Assembly (NCBI GenBank): GCA_009760855.2
Contig: WPIO01000108.1
Coordinates: 706,501 to 722,500, forward strand
Direction of reading: 5' to 3'
DNA from: Cristatella mucedo
Lineage: Eukaryota > Bryozoa > Phylactolaemata > Cristatellidae
Length of the DNA stretch: 16,000 nucleotides
The notes beneath the pieces are model-generated. The model saw nothing but the letters and a program-made list of their open reading frames with translations, was not told the DNA's origin and did not search any database. The position numbers were made by a program, and so were the translations under genes. Shown piece by piece: positions 1 through 7,531 of the stretch. Every line of letters starts with the position of its first letter. Position 1 is the stretch's first letter.

Positions 1-698
1 TCCAGCTTGTGGCACAGGCTGGCGACGACGTCAGCGTAGCTCTCGCTGGCGAACTCGGCCGTAAGCAGCAGCGGCAGCGCGACGACGGCCTCGCGGCGCA
101 CCCGCGCGTCGACGCTCTCGAGGCCGAGCGCGACGAACTGGCGCAGGAAGTGGCCGACGCTGGCGGTGTGACGCATGTACGTGTGCAGCGCCTGGATGAC
201 GACGCGGCGAACCGTGATCTTGCTGTCGCCGACGCACGCGATCAGTCGCTCGAGCACGAGCGCGACGCACTCGTCCGCAGCGGCAGAGGCGGCGGCGAGC
301 AGCGGCACCACCTCGGCGATGAGCAGGCAGCACTGGTGGCGAACGTCCCAGTTGCCGTCGGCCAGGGCGCGGTTGAGCGCCCGGAAGAAGGCCGGCTTGT
401 CGGAGAAGCGCAGCGAACTGTTGATGCGCACACCGCGGCGTATCTTCTCCAGCACCTCGGATCGCCGGCTGAAGCCGTCGTCCTGGAGACTGCGAAGAAG
501 CTCGTCCTCGGCGTCCATCTGCGGCGACGACGACGACTCGCCGGCGGCAGCGACGGCGGCTGCTGCCGCTGCTGCTGCGATGCTGGCTGGCGGCGACGAA
601 ATCACGGCGGTGACGGCGGTCGCTGCCGCTACATCCCGCGCGACGCTCTTACGCTGGCCGCCGTAGGCGTCGACGATGGCCGCGCCGGCAAGTGCCAT
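1..698 (-). CDS. TOGARAM1: TOGARAM1/crescerin-like protein, N-terminal exon with TOG1 domain (partial)
   Basis: The family regulates ciliary (axonemal) microtubules through an array of tubulin-binding TOG domains. The frame is open from the ATG at 698 to the window edge (232 codons), with an in-frame TGA upstream at 746-744, so 698 is the first possible Met. Residues 38-60 are an Ala/Ser-rich linker (eight Ala in a row, then four Ser). A second possible start is Met61. From about residue 66 to the edge there is one helical-repeat TOG domain: NWDVRHQCCLL (116-126), then a segment containing GDSKITVRR, then LESVDARVRREA (193-204) and LPLLLTAEF. The last two closely resemble the corresponding part of TOG1 in vertebrate TOGARAM1 as I remember it. 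No stop or obvious splice donor occurs before the edge, so the gene continues to the left. It could instead be the TOGARAM2 paralogue or a single pre-duplication gene. Confidence 0.78.
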   Translation of the reverse strand, partial: MALAGAAIVDAYGGQRKSVARDVAAATAVTAVISSPPASIAAAAAAAAVAAAGESSSSPQMDAEDELLRSLQDDGFSRRSEVLEKIRRGVRINSSLRFSDKPAFFRALNRALADGNWDVRHQCCLLIAEVVPLLAAASAAADECVALVLERLIACVGDSKITVRRVVIQALHTYMRHTASVGHFLRQFVALGLESVDARVRREAVVALPLLLTAEFASESYADVVASLCHKL

Positions 699-1385
699 GC
701 GCCACTCGCGACGGTTCGCTGCGGCGGCGGCAGAGAAGCTAGCTCAGCGGACGTCGGTCGGCGTGCACGCTCGCGTCGTCGTCTTATCGCAGCGATGAGG
801 CATCGTCGCGAGCCGCGCTTCAGCGGCAGCGGCGGCGGCGGCGGCGGCTACTGCTACGTTCACCCGCCGGCGACGACGGCGGGCCGCTAGCGGCTCGTCG
901 CCAGGCCAGTCGGAACAGCGAGCGGCTGCAAAACAACATCCGCGCGCGCGCGTTCGGCAGCGACGGGCGCGGCTCGATCGAGAGCAGCGGCGGCAACGGC
1001 GCGAGGAAATCGGGGAGGGCAATAAACAGCTCGCAGGCAGGTCGTTACTCGCATACCCTCATAAGAAGCCGTCGATAGCTACCGTCAGCCGCGAACTGCC
1101 ACGAAGAGGCGGCGGCGGCGGCAGCGGCGGCAGACGCAGCAAAATCCTACCTAACCCGGCCGTCGGCTGCGAAGCCCTAGCTACAACAAAAGTCACGTGA
1201 TACAGCCCCGGATGTAATGTTGCTACCGCCGACGACGACGACGCGTCCTTAACCTTGGTCGACCCATCCGGCGCCCGCGTGAACTGCCGCGACCGACGGC
1301 TCTCGCCTCGCGTCTCCTCCGGCGCTACTTAGTTTGCGCGACGATCGCTGCTTAGCTTCCGGTTCCGAGCTCGAGGCAAGTACGT
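699..1385. promoter_or_regulatory. GC-rich 5' region upstream of the TOGARAM1-like gene
   Basis: I see no convincing gene here. The stretch is dense in CGG/GCC triplets and CpG, as expected for a 5' UTR plus CpG-rich promoter. A perfect palindromic E-box octamer TCACGTGA lies at 1193-1200. No clear TATA box is visible. Where transcription starts cannot be told from sequence alone. Promoter assignment is inferred from the position upstream of the minus-strand start at 698. Confidence 0.4.
1193..1200. promoter_or_regulatory. TCACGTGA E-box octamer
   Basis: Perfect palindrome of the bHLH-zip (USF/MITF/TFE) type, about 500 bp upstream of the TOGARAM1-like start. Confidence 0.4.
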
Positions 1386-1586
1386 GTGCGCGCTCGCTTG
1401 CTCGCTCCCTTTTTCTCTGCGCGAGCGCGGCGCGACGATGAAATCATCGGGCCGGCCGGCGCCTGGAGCCAGCTGTCGCCGGCCCGCCCAGCCGTCGCAG
1501 CTGGCCGTCCCAGCGGTCGCGGCGGCGACGCCGTCACCCCTCCGTTGTCGCTAAGGCCGCGCTCCTTTACCGACGACCCTCGTTGG

Positions 1587-1887
1587 ATGTATCCGGTAGA
1601 GACGAGATCGCGAATCGTCGTCGATGAATTCGGCTTTCTGCGAAGGCGCCACCGACGATCCATACGGCCGCGTCCGTCGCCGCCGCGCGCGTCCGCCGCC
1701 GCCGCCGCCGTGCCCTCCGGGGCCGCCGATTCCCCGAGCGATGGCGTCCGAGCGAGTCCGCCGATGTCGCCGCCGCCGGCCGCGAGGCGAGCCCGCCGCC
1801 GCCGCCGTGCTCTTTTGGCGATGGGCGGCGACCGTCGGCGCGGTGGACTTAAAGCCGCATTTACATTGTCCACCTTGCTTCGGCAGG
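1587..1887 (+). CDS. Possible GC-rich first exon, unrecognised
   Basis: Both strands are open across 1352-1892, so this may be only GC-rich sequence without stops. On the plus strand an ATG at 1587 starts a frame encoding MYPVETRSRIVVDEFGFLRR, then Arg/Pro/Ala-rich low-complexity sequence. It reaches a possible splice donor CAG|GTTTAA after 1887. The DEFGFL segment loosely recalls the short motif before the TBC domain in some Rab-GAPs, but there is nothing else to support that. The minus-strand alternative (1873-1352) encodes an Arg/Ser/Ala-rich protein with no recognised motif. Arrangement opposite to the TOGARAM1-like gene would allow a shared promoter. I regard coding status as doubtful. 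Confidence 0.2.
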
Positions 1888-1892
1888 TTTAA

Positions 1893-2225
1893 GAGATTAG
1901 ATTAAGCGTCGGCGGAAGATTGGGCTTACTCTTGAGGACGCTAGTTAAGATTGCTTTCGTTAAGAGAGGAGGTGGGCGTGTGCGATGCACCTGCCGGTGA
2001 ATTCGAACCTATCGCGCGGCGATTTCCGCAATTTTTGCCGCCTGTCTGTGGATCGTCCCCTGTCTGCAGAGCCCGGCGTGTCCTGTAAACAGCGACTCTC
2101 GCACGGAATAGCGCATCGATGATCGTTGAGTCGCCGGCCGGGCTTTTCAGAGCAACGAAGAAGCCCTTGACGGTGCAATCAAGGCGATCGTATCGATGCG
2201 ATCGGCCTGCCGGCGATCGCATCGT
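1893..2225. other. Intergenic stretch ending in a palindrome
   Basis: No gene is recognised. Open frames on the minus strand (2228-1941) have no recognisable motif. The end of the stretch holds an 11-bp perfect inverted repeat (2194-2204 and 2214-2224) that directly abuts the first recognisable base of the Gypsy-like remnant. Confidence 0.4.
2194..2224. repeat. 11-bp inverted repeat beside the Gypsy-like remnant
   Basis: CGATGCGATCG, nine bases, then CGATCGCATCG, perfect arms. Confidence 0.9.
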
Positions 2226-2823
2226 CACCTAGGGGTTGACCTCACGTTGCACCTTGCCAGGCTCTGCTTTCCGGTATTTACGTAACGCTGGACATGGCGG
2301 AACACGTCGTTAAATCGTGCATGCATTGCCGGTCTTTGAATGGTGCCAGTGCCTTGGAGCACGACGGGACATCGGGCTGTAGATGCCAACTGCTGCCGAG
2401 TGGCCCCAAGACGTTACTTTCTTCAACGGGGTCAAGTATCTGACACTTGTCGATAGCGGCCCCAGCAGGTTTACCATCTGGCGGCGCATCCCGGAAGAGA
2501 GCGAAACCTCGGCAGTCCGACACTTGGAAGAAATATACCGAGAAAGGGGCCTCCCGGGCAGCTCTTAATGGACAATGCCACCACTTTCCAATCTAACACT
2601 GTCCGCCAACTTTGTGAGCGTCGGGGAGGAGCCGTTGGCACAATCTATCGCCTACGGCTCCTCTGAAAACGGTATAGTAGAGCGAAACCACCGAACCATA
2701 AAAGCAATAGCAGTCCGGAGTGGGTGCGACATAATGGTGATGGTGTATTGGTACAATCTTTTAGCTGCAGCCGGATTGGAAGCCAGCTCGTCGCCTAGCA
2801 GACAGCTTTTCTCATATGAATGA
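2226..2823 (+). mobile_element. Decayed Ty3/Gypsy-like retrotransposon integrase fragment
   Basis: Three separate pieces of an integrase are readable. A zinc-binding head HLGVDLTLHLAR begins at 2226 in frame 3, and its Cys-x2-Cys half (CMHC) is at 2318-2329 in another frame. The catalytic core starts near 2395 with NGVKYLTLVDSGPSRF; its first Asp is at 2452-2454. The second Asp lies in a third frame at 2571-2573. The C-terminal part (SSENGIVERNHRTIK, catalytic Glu at 2680-2682, then YWYNLLAAAGLEASSSPSRQ) returns to the earlier frame. At least three frame changes and a stop near 2566 make it non-functional. The wording of the motifs is that of LTR-retrotransposon integrases (Gypsy group), not of DNA transposons. 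I found no reverse transcriptase or clear LTR next to it. In the genome of an animal this is an old, inactive copy. Confidence 0.85.
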
Positions 2824-3776
2824 AAAACGCCGATGGCTAGGGAGCCTCGCTTAGAACCCCCTGATGACTTTATTCCGGGTCACCGGTTTTCTTAAATCCC
2901 CCTCCCCCCCCCCCGAGTGCATTGCACCACTCAGTGGCCTCAGGGAAAGTTATTGTTCAGGCTGAAGGCGGCGGCATTGAAATCGATGGAATCCGATGGT
3001 ATATGTGGCAGACGTCTGGCCAGTATCAAATGGTGAGCCGTTAACGCACGTTAAGCTGCCAAGGCCGTCCCCAATACAAGGCAGCGATGTCAGTACGACA
3101 GGCCGGAGGAAATGGGCTGCTTCGCCAGCAGTCGGAACTGCAGCGCCCGCATCGGTTCTCCGACTGGACTAATCAATAGATCAAGAGGGCAAGTGACCTC
3201 TTTTAAGTGAGTTTGTGTTAACGGCGATTGCTGGACTGTGACGGTGCCGTTATGTTGTAAAGTGCTTTTCCCTTGAGTGAATACACGGCGTGGTGCTTTG
3301 ATCTTAAGTGCATTACTGCTGAGATGTGCGATCTTGGGATCACGAGATCACGTGTTTGTATCGTTTATTTCGGGTTTGTGCTTGTATCGGTGCCTGGGGC
3401 ATATGGGATTATGGTTGAATGAGTTGATCTTTTACAAGGGCGAGTCAATGCCGGGAGAGGAGCAGGAAGTGGGACGATGCAGGACGATGCAGAGGAGAGC
3501 ATCTGTGCGGTGTAACGCTGCTGCCAGCGTTGAAAGAATACAGCAGCGTTGAAGCCCCACCCCACCCACCCACCCACCGGTGTTTGTATTTTGTCGTTTC
3601 TGTACCGGCACGTGCTCACGGTGTCAGAGAGTGTCCGGTGCTTACAAGTGCTCCTTGTGCCGCCGCCAGCCGCCGCTGCAGGGCGAAAGTGTGCTCGTCG
3701 TCTCGGCGCCTGATCCTTGACTGCTGGGGATCACGTGACTCGCGTGAGCACGCACACGAGCAGCATCCAGGCCTCC
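2824..3776. other. Intergenic DNA and probable 5' UTR/promoter of the plus-strand gene
   Basis: A C-tract lies at 2904-2914. The left part may still be retroelement-derived, but no protein motif remains recognisable. A CCCACC-type tandem repeat is at 3554-3578. An E-box CACGTG occurs at 3349-3354, and the palindrome TCACGTGA at 3731-3738 sits 38 bp before the presumed start codon. No TATA box is evident. The GC content rises sharply after about 3600, matching the start of the coding block. Confidence 0.4.
3731..3738. promoter_or_regulatory. TCACGTGA E-box octamer
   Basis: The same octamer, 38 bp upstream of the ATG at 3777. Confidence 0.4.
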
Positions 3777-3920
3777 ATGACAAAGACGGCGACCGATGCG
3801 GCAGCGGCAGCAGCAGCGAAGCGGTCGCTGAAGAGGAGAGCAGACGATTGCGTGGCATCGGCGGCCACTGGGCGAAGCGTGGACGACGGCCTGCGGCAGC
3901 GCCTCAAAGCCTCATCGACG
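3777..3920 (+). CDS. Unrecognised SIM-containing gene, exon 1 (basic N-terminus)
   Basis: The ATG at 3777 is the first after an in-frame TGA at 3711. The 48 codons begin MTKTATD, run through seven Ala, and then give a basic stretch KRSLKRRADD, a plausible nuclear localisation signal. The exon ends at a good donor (ACG|GTGAGG) in phase 0. Start context is weak (T at -3). The next phase-0 acceptor with a strong pyrimidine tract is at 4711, giving an intron of 791 bp that contains a SINE. A perfect E-box octamer is just upstream. Exon status rests on splice signals and phase, not on homology. Confidence 0.55.
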
Positions 3921-4112
3921 GTGAGGCTTGTGCGGCCGCTGCCACGGCTGCGGCATCGAAGCGCTGAGGGGAGAGCTGCGGCGCCGCCGCGGCTCCATCT
4001 CTCCTCTCCACCCGCCCGGGCTGCTGGGGCTTCGTGCACCGTAGGACTTTCTCCTCTTCCTCCTCCTCCTCTCAAACTAGCGCTCCAGTCGGCCGGTTCT
4101 CTTTCCGATGTG

Positions 4113-4255
4113 ATTCGCCGAACTGGTTATGTCTAGCGGTTAAGGTGCTCGCCCCGGCCAAGGTCTGACTGAGGTCGTCGTGGGCTCGAGCCCCGAGGCA
4201 TATGTGAAGCGCCTGAATAGAGATTAAGTTCTCTTGGGATGCTATATAAATGAAT
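4113..4255 (+). mobile_element. tRNA-derived SINE, full-length copy A
   Basis: The head contains a box A-like segment (TGTCTAGCGGTTAAGGTGCT) and a box B-like GGCTCGAGCCC (4183-4193; the core is a perfect palindrome GGGCTCGAGCCC). The arrangement is that of an internal RNA polymerase III promoter, most like the D-arm and T-arm of a tRNA-Glu type gene. The tail (TGAAGCGCCTGAATAGAGAT ... TTCTCTTGGGATGCTATATA) is shared with the other copies listed here and ends in an A/T simple repeat. It is inserted in intron 1. Confidence 0.82.
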
Positions 4256-4281
4256 TATATATATATATATATATATATATT
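4256..4281. repeat. (TA)n microsatellite at the SINE 3' end
   Basis: Uninterrupted TA dinucleotides follow the SINE tail and probably grew from it. Confidence 0.9.
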
Positions 4282-4460
4282 CGAGTGCTTGCGGGTGCAT
4301 GATTCAGTGCATCAGTCAGTGCTATTCATCTTGAGTCCAACTAGCTGGCGAACGTGTGCGGCTCGTCCTGTGCTTTCGTGTGCTTGCCTGAGCATGATAC
4401 AAGCTTGTCATTCATTAGCTGTTGGTCATCGCCATCTCGCGGCTATTTGTTAAGTACCTG

Positions 4461-4520
4461 AATAATAATTGAAAAGAAAATCATTCATTTGTATAGTGCC
4501 CTGAGAGAACGTAATCGCTT
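4461..4520 (-). mobile_element. SINE/L2-type tail fragment
   Basis: Read on the minus strand it matches the tail of copy A (CGATTACGTTCTCTCAGGGC, then ACTATACAAATGAATGA), without the tRNA-like head. It is probably a 5'-truncated insertion. Confidence 0.65.
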
Positions 4521-4523
4521 GTC

Positions 4524-4537
4524 GGGGGGGGGGGGGG
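4524..4537. repeat. Run of 14 G
   Basis: Homopolymer tract directly beside the SINE tail fragment; length is prone to sequencing error. Confidence 0.9.
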
Positions 4538-4711
4538 CTTCACGTGCGCCGTCGAAGGTCGAGCCAAATACGTCACCAAATGTGTTAACGTCGGCTTTGG
4601 CCGAGGCTAGCACCTTCCGGTCGGTCGAAGCCGATGTGGCAAAGGAGCGGGCCGCTGGCCTGCCTGCGCCTCACTAGCTGTCATCTTGTTTTCCGTCCGT
4701 GCTCGCTGCAG

Positions 4712-5655
4712 CCAGAACCGGGCCAGCGCTCGAAGGCTTCCGGCCCGGTGACTTCCGGTGTGATGCCACTTGCAAAAGTAGTCGGTGCCCCGAAGCCGGC
4801 GGCAGCGCCCACGCGGCAGCGTGTAGCGTCACCTGGCCTCGCTTTGAGCACCGGGGACGGCTGCATGCAGCCAGCAGTGCCGACGTCAACGGCAGCGGCG
4901 GCGAAAGCAACCCGTGCTCGCAGCAGCAGCGGCGGCAGCAGCAGGTCACTCGCGACGATGCACACGTCGGTGACCGCCACGAAAGCGAGCACTCGGCGGT
5001 CGGAGGAGCCGTTCTCAGCGCCTGGAGCCACCCCCTCCACTGCTTCGTCGGACGTCGGGGCCGGCAGCAATCGGCCGCCGATCGGCTCCCGCCAGCCAAA
5101 AGTGGCGGCCGTCATGGCGCCAGATCGCCACCGCCTCTCCGACGACGACTCAGGTCCTGCTGCCGTCCGGCGACGACGGTCGTCCCGAGACGAGTTCAAG
5201 TCCGCTTTGCCATCATCCGGCAGACGTGTCAGTCGACAACGGGACGGTGCCAGCGCCGGTCAAAGCTGCAGCAGCGGTGGAGGTGGCAGCAAAAGCCCGA
5301 GTGGTATCCGCCTGGCGGCGCCGCCACTCGGCGCCGCCAGCGACCGCCGGGCTGCCGAGTTACGGCAGCCCGGCGGTCGCAGAGCACGGCGGAGCCGATG
5401 CTGCAATAGCAGCGGGAGCAGCTCAAGCGTGGTAGCGGCTCTGGCTGGCGCTGCTGAGGCGTCTGCTGCTGCTGCTGCTTCCGGTTCCTCCGCTGCCACC
5501 GGCACTGCCAAAGGTCGCACGTCGAAGAGGAGGCAGGTGTCGGCCGACGTTGTCGAGGTCGACGAGCCCGAGATCGTGGTAGACCTGTGCACATCGCCTG
5601 CTCTTCCGTCGACGGCTGATGGCAGCATCAGCCAGACACCGCTGAAGACGGATCG
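4712..5655 (+). CDS. Unrecognised SIM-containing gene, exon 2 (long disordered region)
   Basis: This exon of 314 codons plus 2 nt is Ser/Ala/Arg/Pro-rich with many short basic clusters (VRRRRSSRDEF, RRARRSR, SKRRQ) and homopolymer runs of Ala, Ser and Gly, all signs of a disordered nuclear protein. Near the end (protein residues about 328-342) is VEVDEPEIVVDLCTSP, an acidic stretch followed by a hydrophobic core (IVVDL). That is the form of a SUMO-interacting motif. Acceptor TGCAG|CCA keeps phase 0 with exon 1. The frame would stop at TAA 5657-5659, but the overlapping CG|GTAATC donor after 5655 leaves 2 nt, exactly what exon 3 needs. If the donor is not used, the protein ends here with LKTDR. 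No globular domain is recognised. Confidence 0.62.
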
Positions 5656-6095
5656 GTAATCGCTTCGCTGCATGTGCAGGGCGGCCGCCCAGGAGCGCTG
5701 CTGCTGCTATTGCTGCTGCTGCTGCAGCAGCTGTGAAAGGTCCGTGAGAGGGCGCCGCTCGCAGAGAGCGGTGCCGGTTCGACATTGCTCGCTATTCGAC
5801 CTCGACCTTCGACTTCGGCTGGGTGTGGCCGACCCGACTCCGCTAAGCGATTTTTGGCTGGCTGGCAGTCCTCGGTGTGACGTATCGAGTGCTGATACCA
5901 CCCATGTGAGCATCCTCGCGCAAACGGCAGCAGCTGTGCCGGCACGTGCTGCTGCAGTGCAGGCACTTGCGGACAGAAATGGCGGCCGCCGTGACTCCGC
6001 CTTGGCGTGGCCTTAGCGATGCCGCGGTAGCCACTTCTTACACAGCAGCGAGCAGGAGGAGAGACGCAGGAAGGACGAAGTATGAGCCGTGTCCG

Positions 6096-6142
6096 AACTC
6101 GTCGGTCAGTGTTAAAGTTAACTCGTCGGTCAGTGTTAAAGT
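6096..6142 (+). repeat. 24-bp tandem duplication
   Basis: Two virtually identical consecutive units begin AACTCGTCGGTCAGTG at 6096 and 6120. The unit length is a multiple of three, so in the small frame starting at 5979 it gives a repeated octapeptide NSSVSVKV. Confidence 0.9.
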
Positions 6143-6427
6143 CAGAACCTGCAGGTGGCAGCAGCAGCGGTCGGTGGCTCGGGCAGCTGCTGCCGCCATC
6201 TGCTGCTGCGGTGGGTGCACCGCAGCCTCGTTTTGGCTGCCCTGCCCATAGGAACAGTGAATGCCTCCTTTTTTTTCTGTCCTCTTTCTTTCTTTTCTCT
6301 CTCTTTTCTTTACCTCTCTGTTTTCAATCACTTTAAGCTCTCCATCTATTTGCCTCTGTGTGTGTGTGTATGTGTGTTTGTTAGTGTACGGTGTGTTATG
6401 TGTGGTATGTTTTGTATGGTATTTCGT

Positions 6428-6493
6428 GTAATAATAAAAATAAATTAGTATGTAGCACCCTCAGAGAACTGAATCTCTCTAGGCACTTCACAG
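6428..6493 (-). mobile_element. SINE/L2-type tail fragment
   Basis: On the minus strand: GTGAAGTGCCTAGAGAGATT, CAGTTCTCTGAGGGTGC and an AATTTATTTTTATTATTA tail. It is tail only, with no tRNA-like head. Confidence 0.65.
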
Positions 6494-6750
6494 TGTAAAG
6501 TGTGTGTGAGTGTGTGCCTCTCTTTCTCTCTCACTCTTTCTCCCTCTCTCACTCTTTCTCTTTATCTCTGTACCTCCGATCTAATCCCTGTGTTGGTCAT
6601 AGGACTGTCAAAGGGAAAGGAGGCGTGGCAACAAGTGTTAATGGATGCTAATCCAGAAAACATGGAACTGTTTCCTGCTTGCCAGTCGCCCGTGCGTCTC
6701 GCAAAGCTGCTACGCTGGTAAACTGAATAGCCCAACAGCGGATACGTAAC

Positions 6751-6911
6751 TATAAATAAAAAAATAAAATAAAATTCATTTATACAGCGCCCCAAGAGAA
6801 CTTAATCTATATTCAGGCACTTCACATATGCCTCAGGGCTCGAGCCCACGACCTCCGGCAGACCTTGGCCGGGGCGAGCACCTTAACTGCTAGACCAAAC
6901 CAGCTCGGCAA
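6751..6911 (-). mobile_element. tRNA-derived SINE, full-length copy B
   Basis: The best-preserved copy. On the minus strand the head begins GTTGCCGAGCTGGTTTGGTC, with box A-like TAGCAGTTAAGGTGCTCGCC and box B inside the palindrome GGGCTCGAGCCC (6836-6847). The tail matches copy A and ends in a T/A-rich simple repeat (6752-6774 on the plus strand is A-rich). It lies in intron 2, head to head with copy C. Confidence 0.85.
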
Positions 6912-6952
6912 CTAAACGTTTACGAATCGAATCGATTCAATGAACTATGAAC

Positions 6953-7078
6953 CCTGGTTTGGCCCGGGGTTAAGGTGCTTGCCTTTGACAACCTTTTGCC
7001 TGTGAGGTATATGCGAAGCTCTTGGATAGAGATTATGTTCTCTTAGGGTGCTATGCAAATGAATGTATTCATTTATTC
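6953..7078 (+). mobile_element. tRNA-derived SINE, diverged copy C
   Basis: It keeps CTGGTTTGGCCCGGGGTTAA, GGTATATGCGAAGCTCTTGG and the tail GATTATGTTCTCTTAGGGTG CTATGCAAATGAAT. Box B is lost, so it should not be transcribed by RNA polymerase III. It is older than copies A and B. Confidence 0.75.
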
Positions 7079-7123
7079 AACTGTCTCGGTCGTTTTTCAA
7101 GCCCAGAAGCCCTGGAAAAATGT

Positions 7124-7155
7124 GCAGCCGCTGGCCATTGGTGGCCAGCGGCTGC
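7124..7155. repeat. Perfect 14-bp hairpin with TTGG loop
   Basis: GCAGCCGCTGGCCA, then TTGG, then its exact reverse complement. It lies in intron 2, about 160 bp before the exon 3 acceptor. Confidence 0.9.
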
Positions 7156-7312
7156 TACCGGTCGGCAGTCGGTGGCTTCTGCTGTTGCCACCATCTGCCA
7201 CGCCTGCCGTTGCTGTGGCGTTCGTTGCAGTGCGCCATCTGCCCTGCCCTGCCCCCCCAGAGGTCTGGGCCAAAGGGGCGTGCAAGCCTTACTTCCTCCG
7301 TATTCTTTTTAG

Positions 7313-7397
7313 CGACTTGAAAGGGCTAACAGAGGAAGACCTCCTCCGGATGATACAAAAGAACCATGACCACCTGAAAAGCATAATGACAGGCCAG
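7313..7397 (+). CDS. Unrecognised SIM-containing gene, exon 3
   Basis: A strong acceptor (CCTCCGTATTCTTTTTAG) and a near-consensus donor (CAG|GTGAGC) bound 85 nt. Two of the three frames contain stops. The single open frame needs 2 nt from the preceding exon and gives DLKGLTEEDLLRMIQ followed by KNHDHLKSIMTGQ, an amphipathic, probably helical segment with normal codon use. The required phase matches the donor at 5655, giving an Arg codon across the junction. This is the best-supported small exon in the window. I do not recognise the family. Confidence 0.68.
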
Positions 7398-7417
7398 GTG
7401 AGCTGTGCTCTGAGCCC

Positions 7418-7531
7418 ATTGGTCGGCCTCGACTGGCACTACACTCATTGGTCAGTCTTAGCACTCTGCTCATTGGTCAGCCTCAGAACTGTTCCCATTG
7501 GCAGAGCCCCAGCCGACACGATGCCCATTGG
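7418..7531 (+). repeat. Five-copy CCAAT-box (ATTGG) array
   Basis: Units of the form CCATTGGTCAGCCTC recur with ATTGG at 7418, 7447, 7472, 7497 and 7527, spaced 29, 25, 25 and 30 bp. ATTGG is the reverse complement of CCAAT, the NF-Y binding core. The array begins 20 bp after exon 3. It may be a decaying minisatellite or an internal regulatory element. Confidence 0.75.

Larger units (their letters stand above)
3921..4711 (+). other. Intron 1 of the plus-strand gene (inferred)
   Basis: Donor GTGAGG; acceptor preceded by a long pyrimidine-rich tract ending in GCTGCAG. It holds a full-length SINE (4113-4255), a (TA)n tract, a SINE tail fragment on the opposite strand (4461-4520) and a run of 14 G. 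An open frame at 3921-4136 is Pro/Arg-rich read-through past the donor and is probably not coding. Confidence 0.5.
5656..7312 (+). other. Intron 2 of the plus-strand gene (inferred), rich in SINEs
   Basis: The intron contains CTG/CAG triplet runs (5697-5735), a small open frame starting in a strong YY1-like context at 5979 (ends 6251), and a 24-bp tandem duplication (6096-6142). There is pyrimidine- and TG-rich low-complexity DNA (6268-6400, 6500-6565), a SINE tail fragment (6428-6493), a full SINE on the minus strand (6751-6911), a diverged one on the plus strand (6953-7078) and a perfect 14-bp hairpin (7124-7155). The acceptor (TATTCTTTTTAG) is strong; the donor GTAATC is moderate. An additional exon inside cannot be excluded. 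Confidence 0.45.

Noticed and set aside
9-890. Long plus-strand open frame over the TOGARAM1-like exon
   Set aside because: It is the antisense shadow of a GC-rich coding exon. The minus-strand frame carries recognisable TOG motifs; this one has none.
2824-3276. Continuation of the Gypsy-like element with an LTR
   Set aside because: No TG..CA-bounded direct repeat, polypurine tract or further protein motif could be identified.
3530-3967. Plus-strand open frame overlapping exon 1
   Set aside because: No ATG context or motif supports it. The 3777 frame has a start after an in-frame stop and ends at a good donor in phase with exon 2.
4130-4193. Genuine tRNA gene
   Set aside because: Box A/B-like parts are present, but the acceptor-stem ends do not pair and the sequence continues into a shared SINE tail found in other copies.
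4674-5785. Several minus-strand and alternate-frame open frames opposite exon 2
   Set aside because: They are stop-poor because of GC-rich triplet repeats. They lack splice sites in phase and any motif.
7418-7531. CRISPR-like repeat array
   Set aside because: Repeats are only about 12-15 bp, imperfect and closely spaced in a eukaryotic intron.
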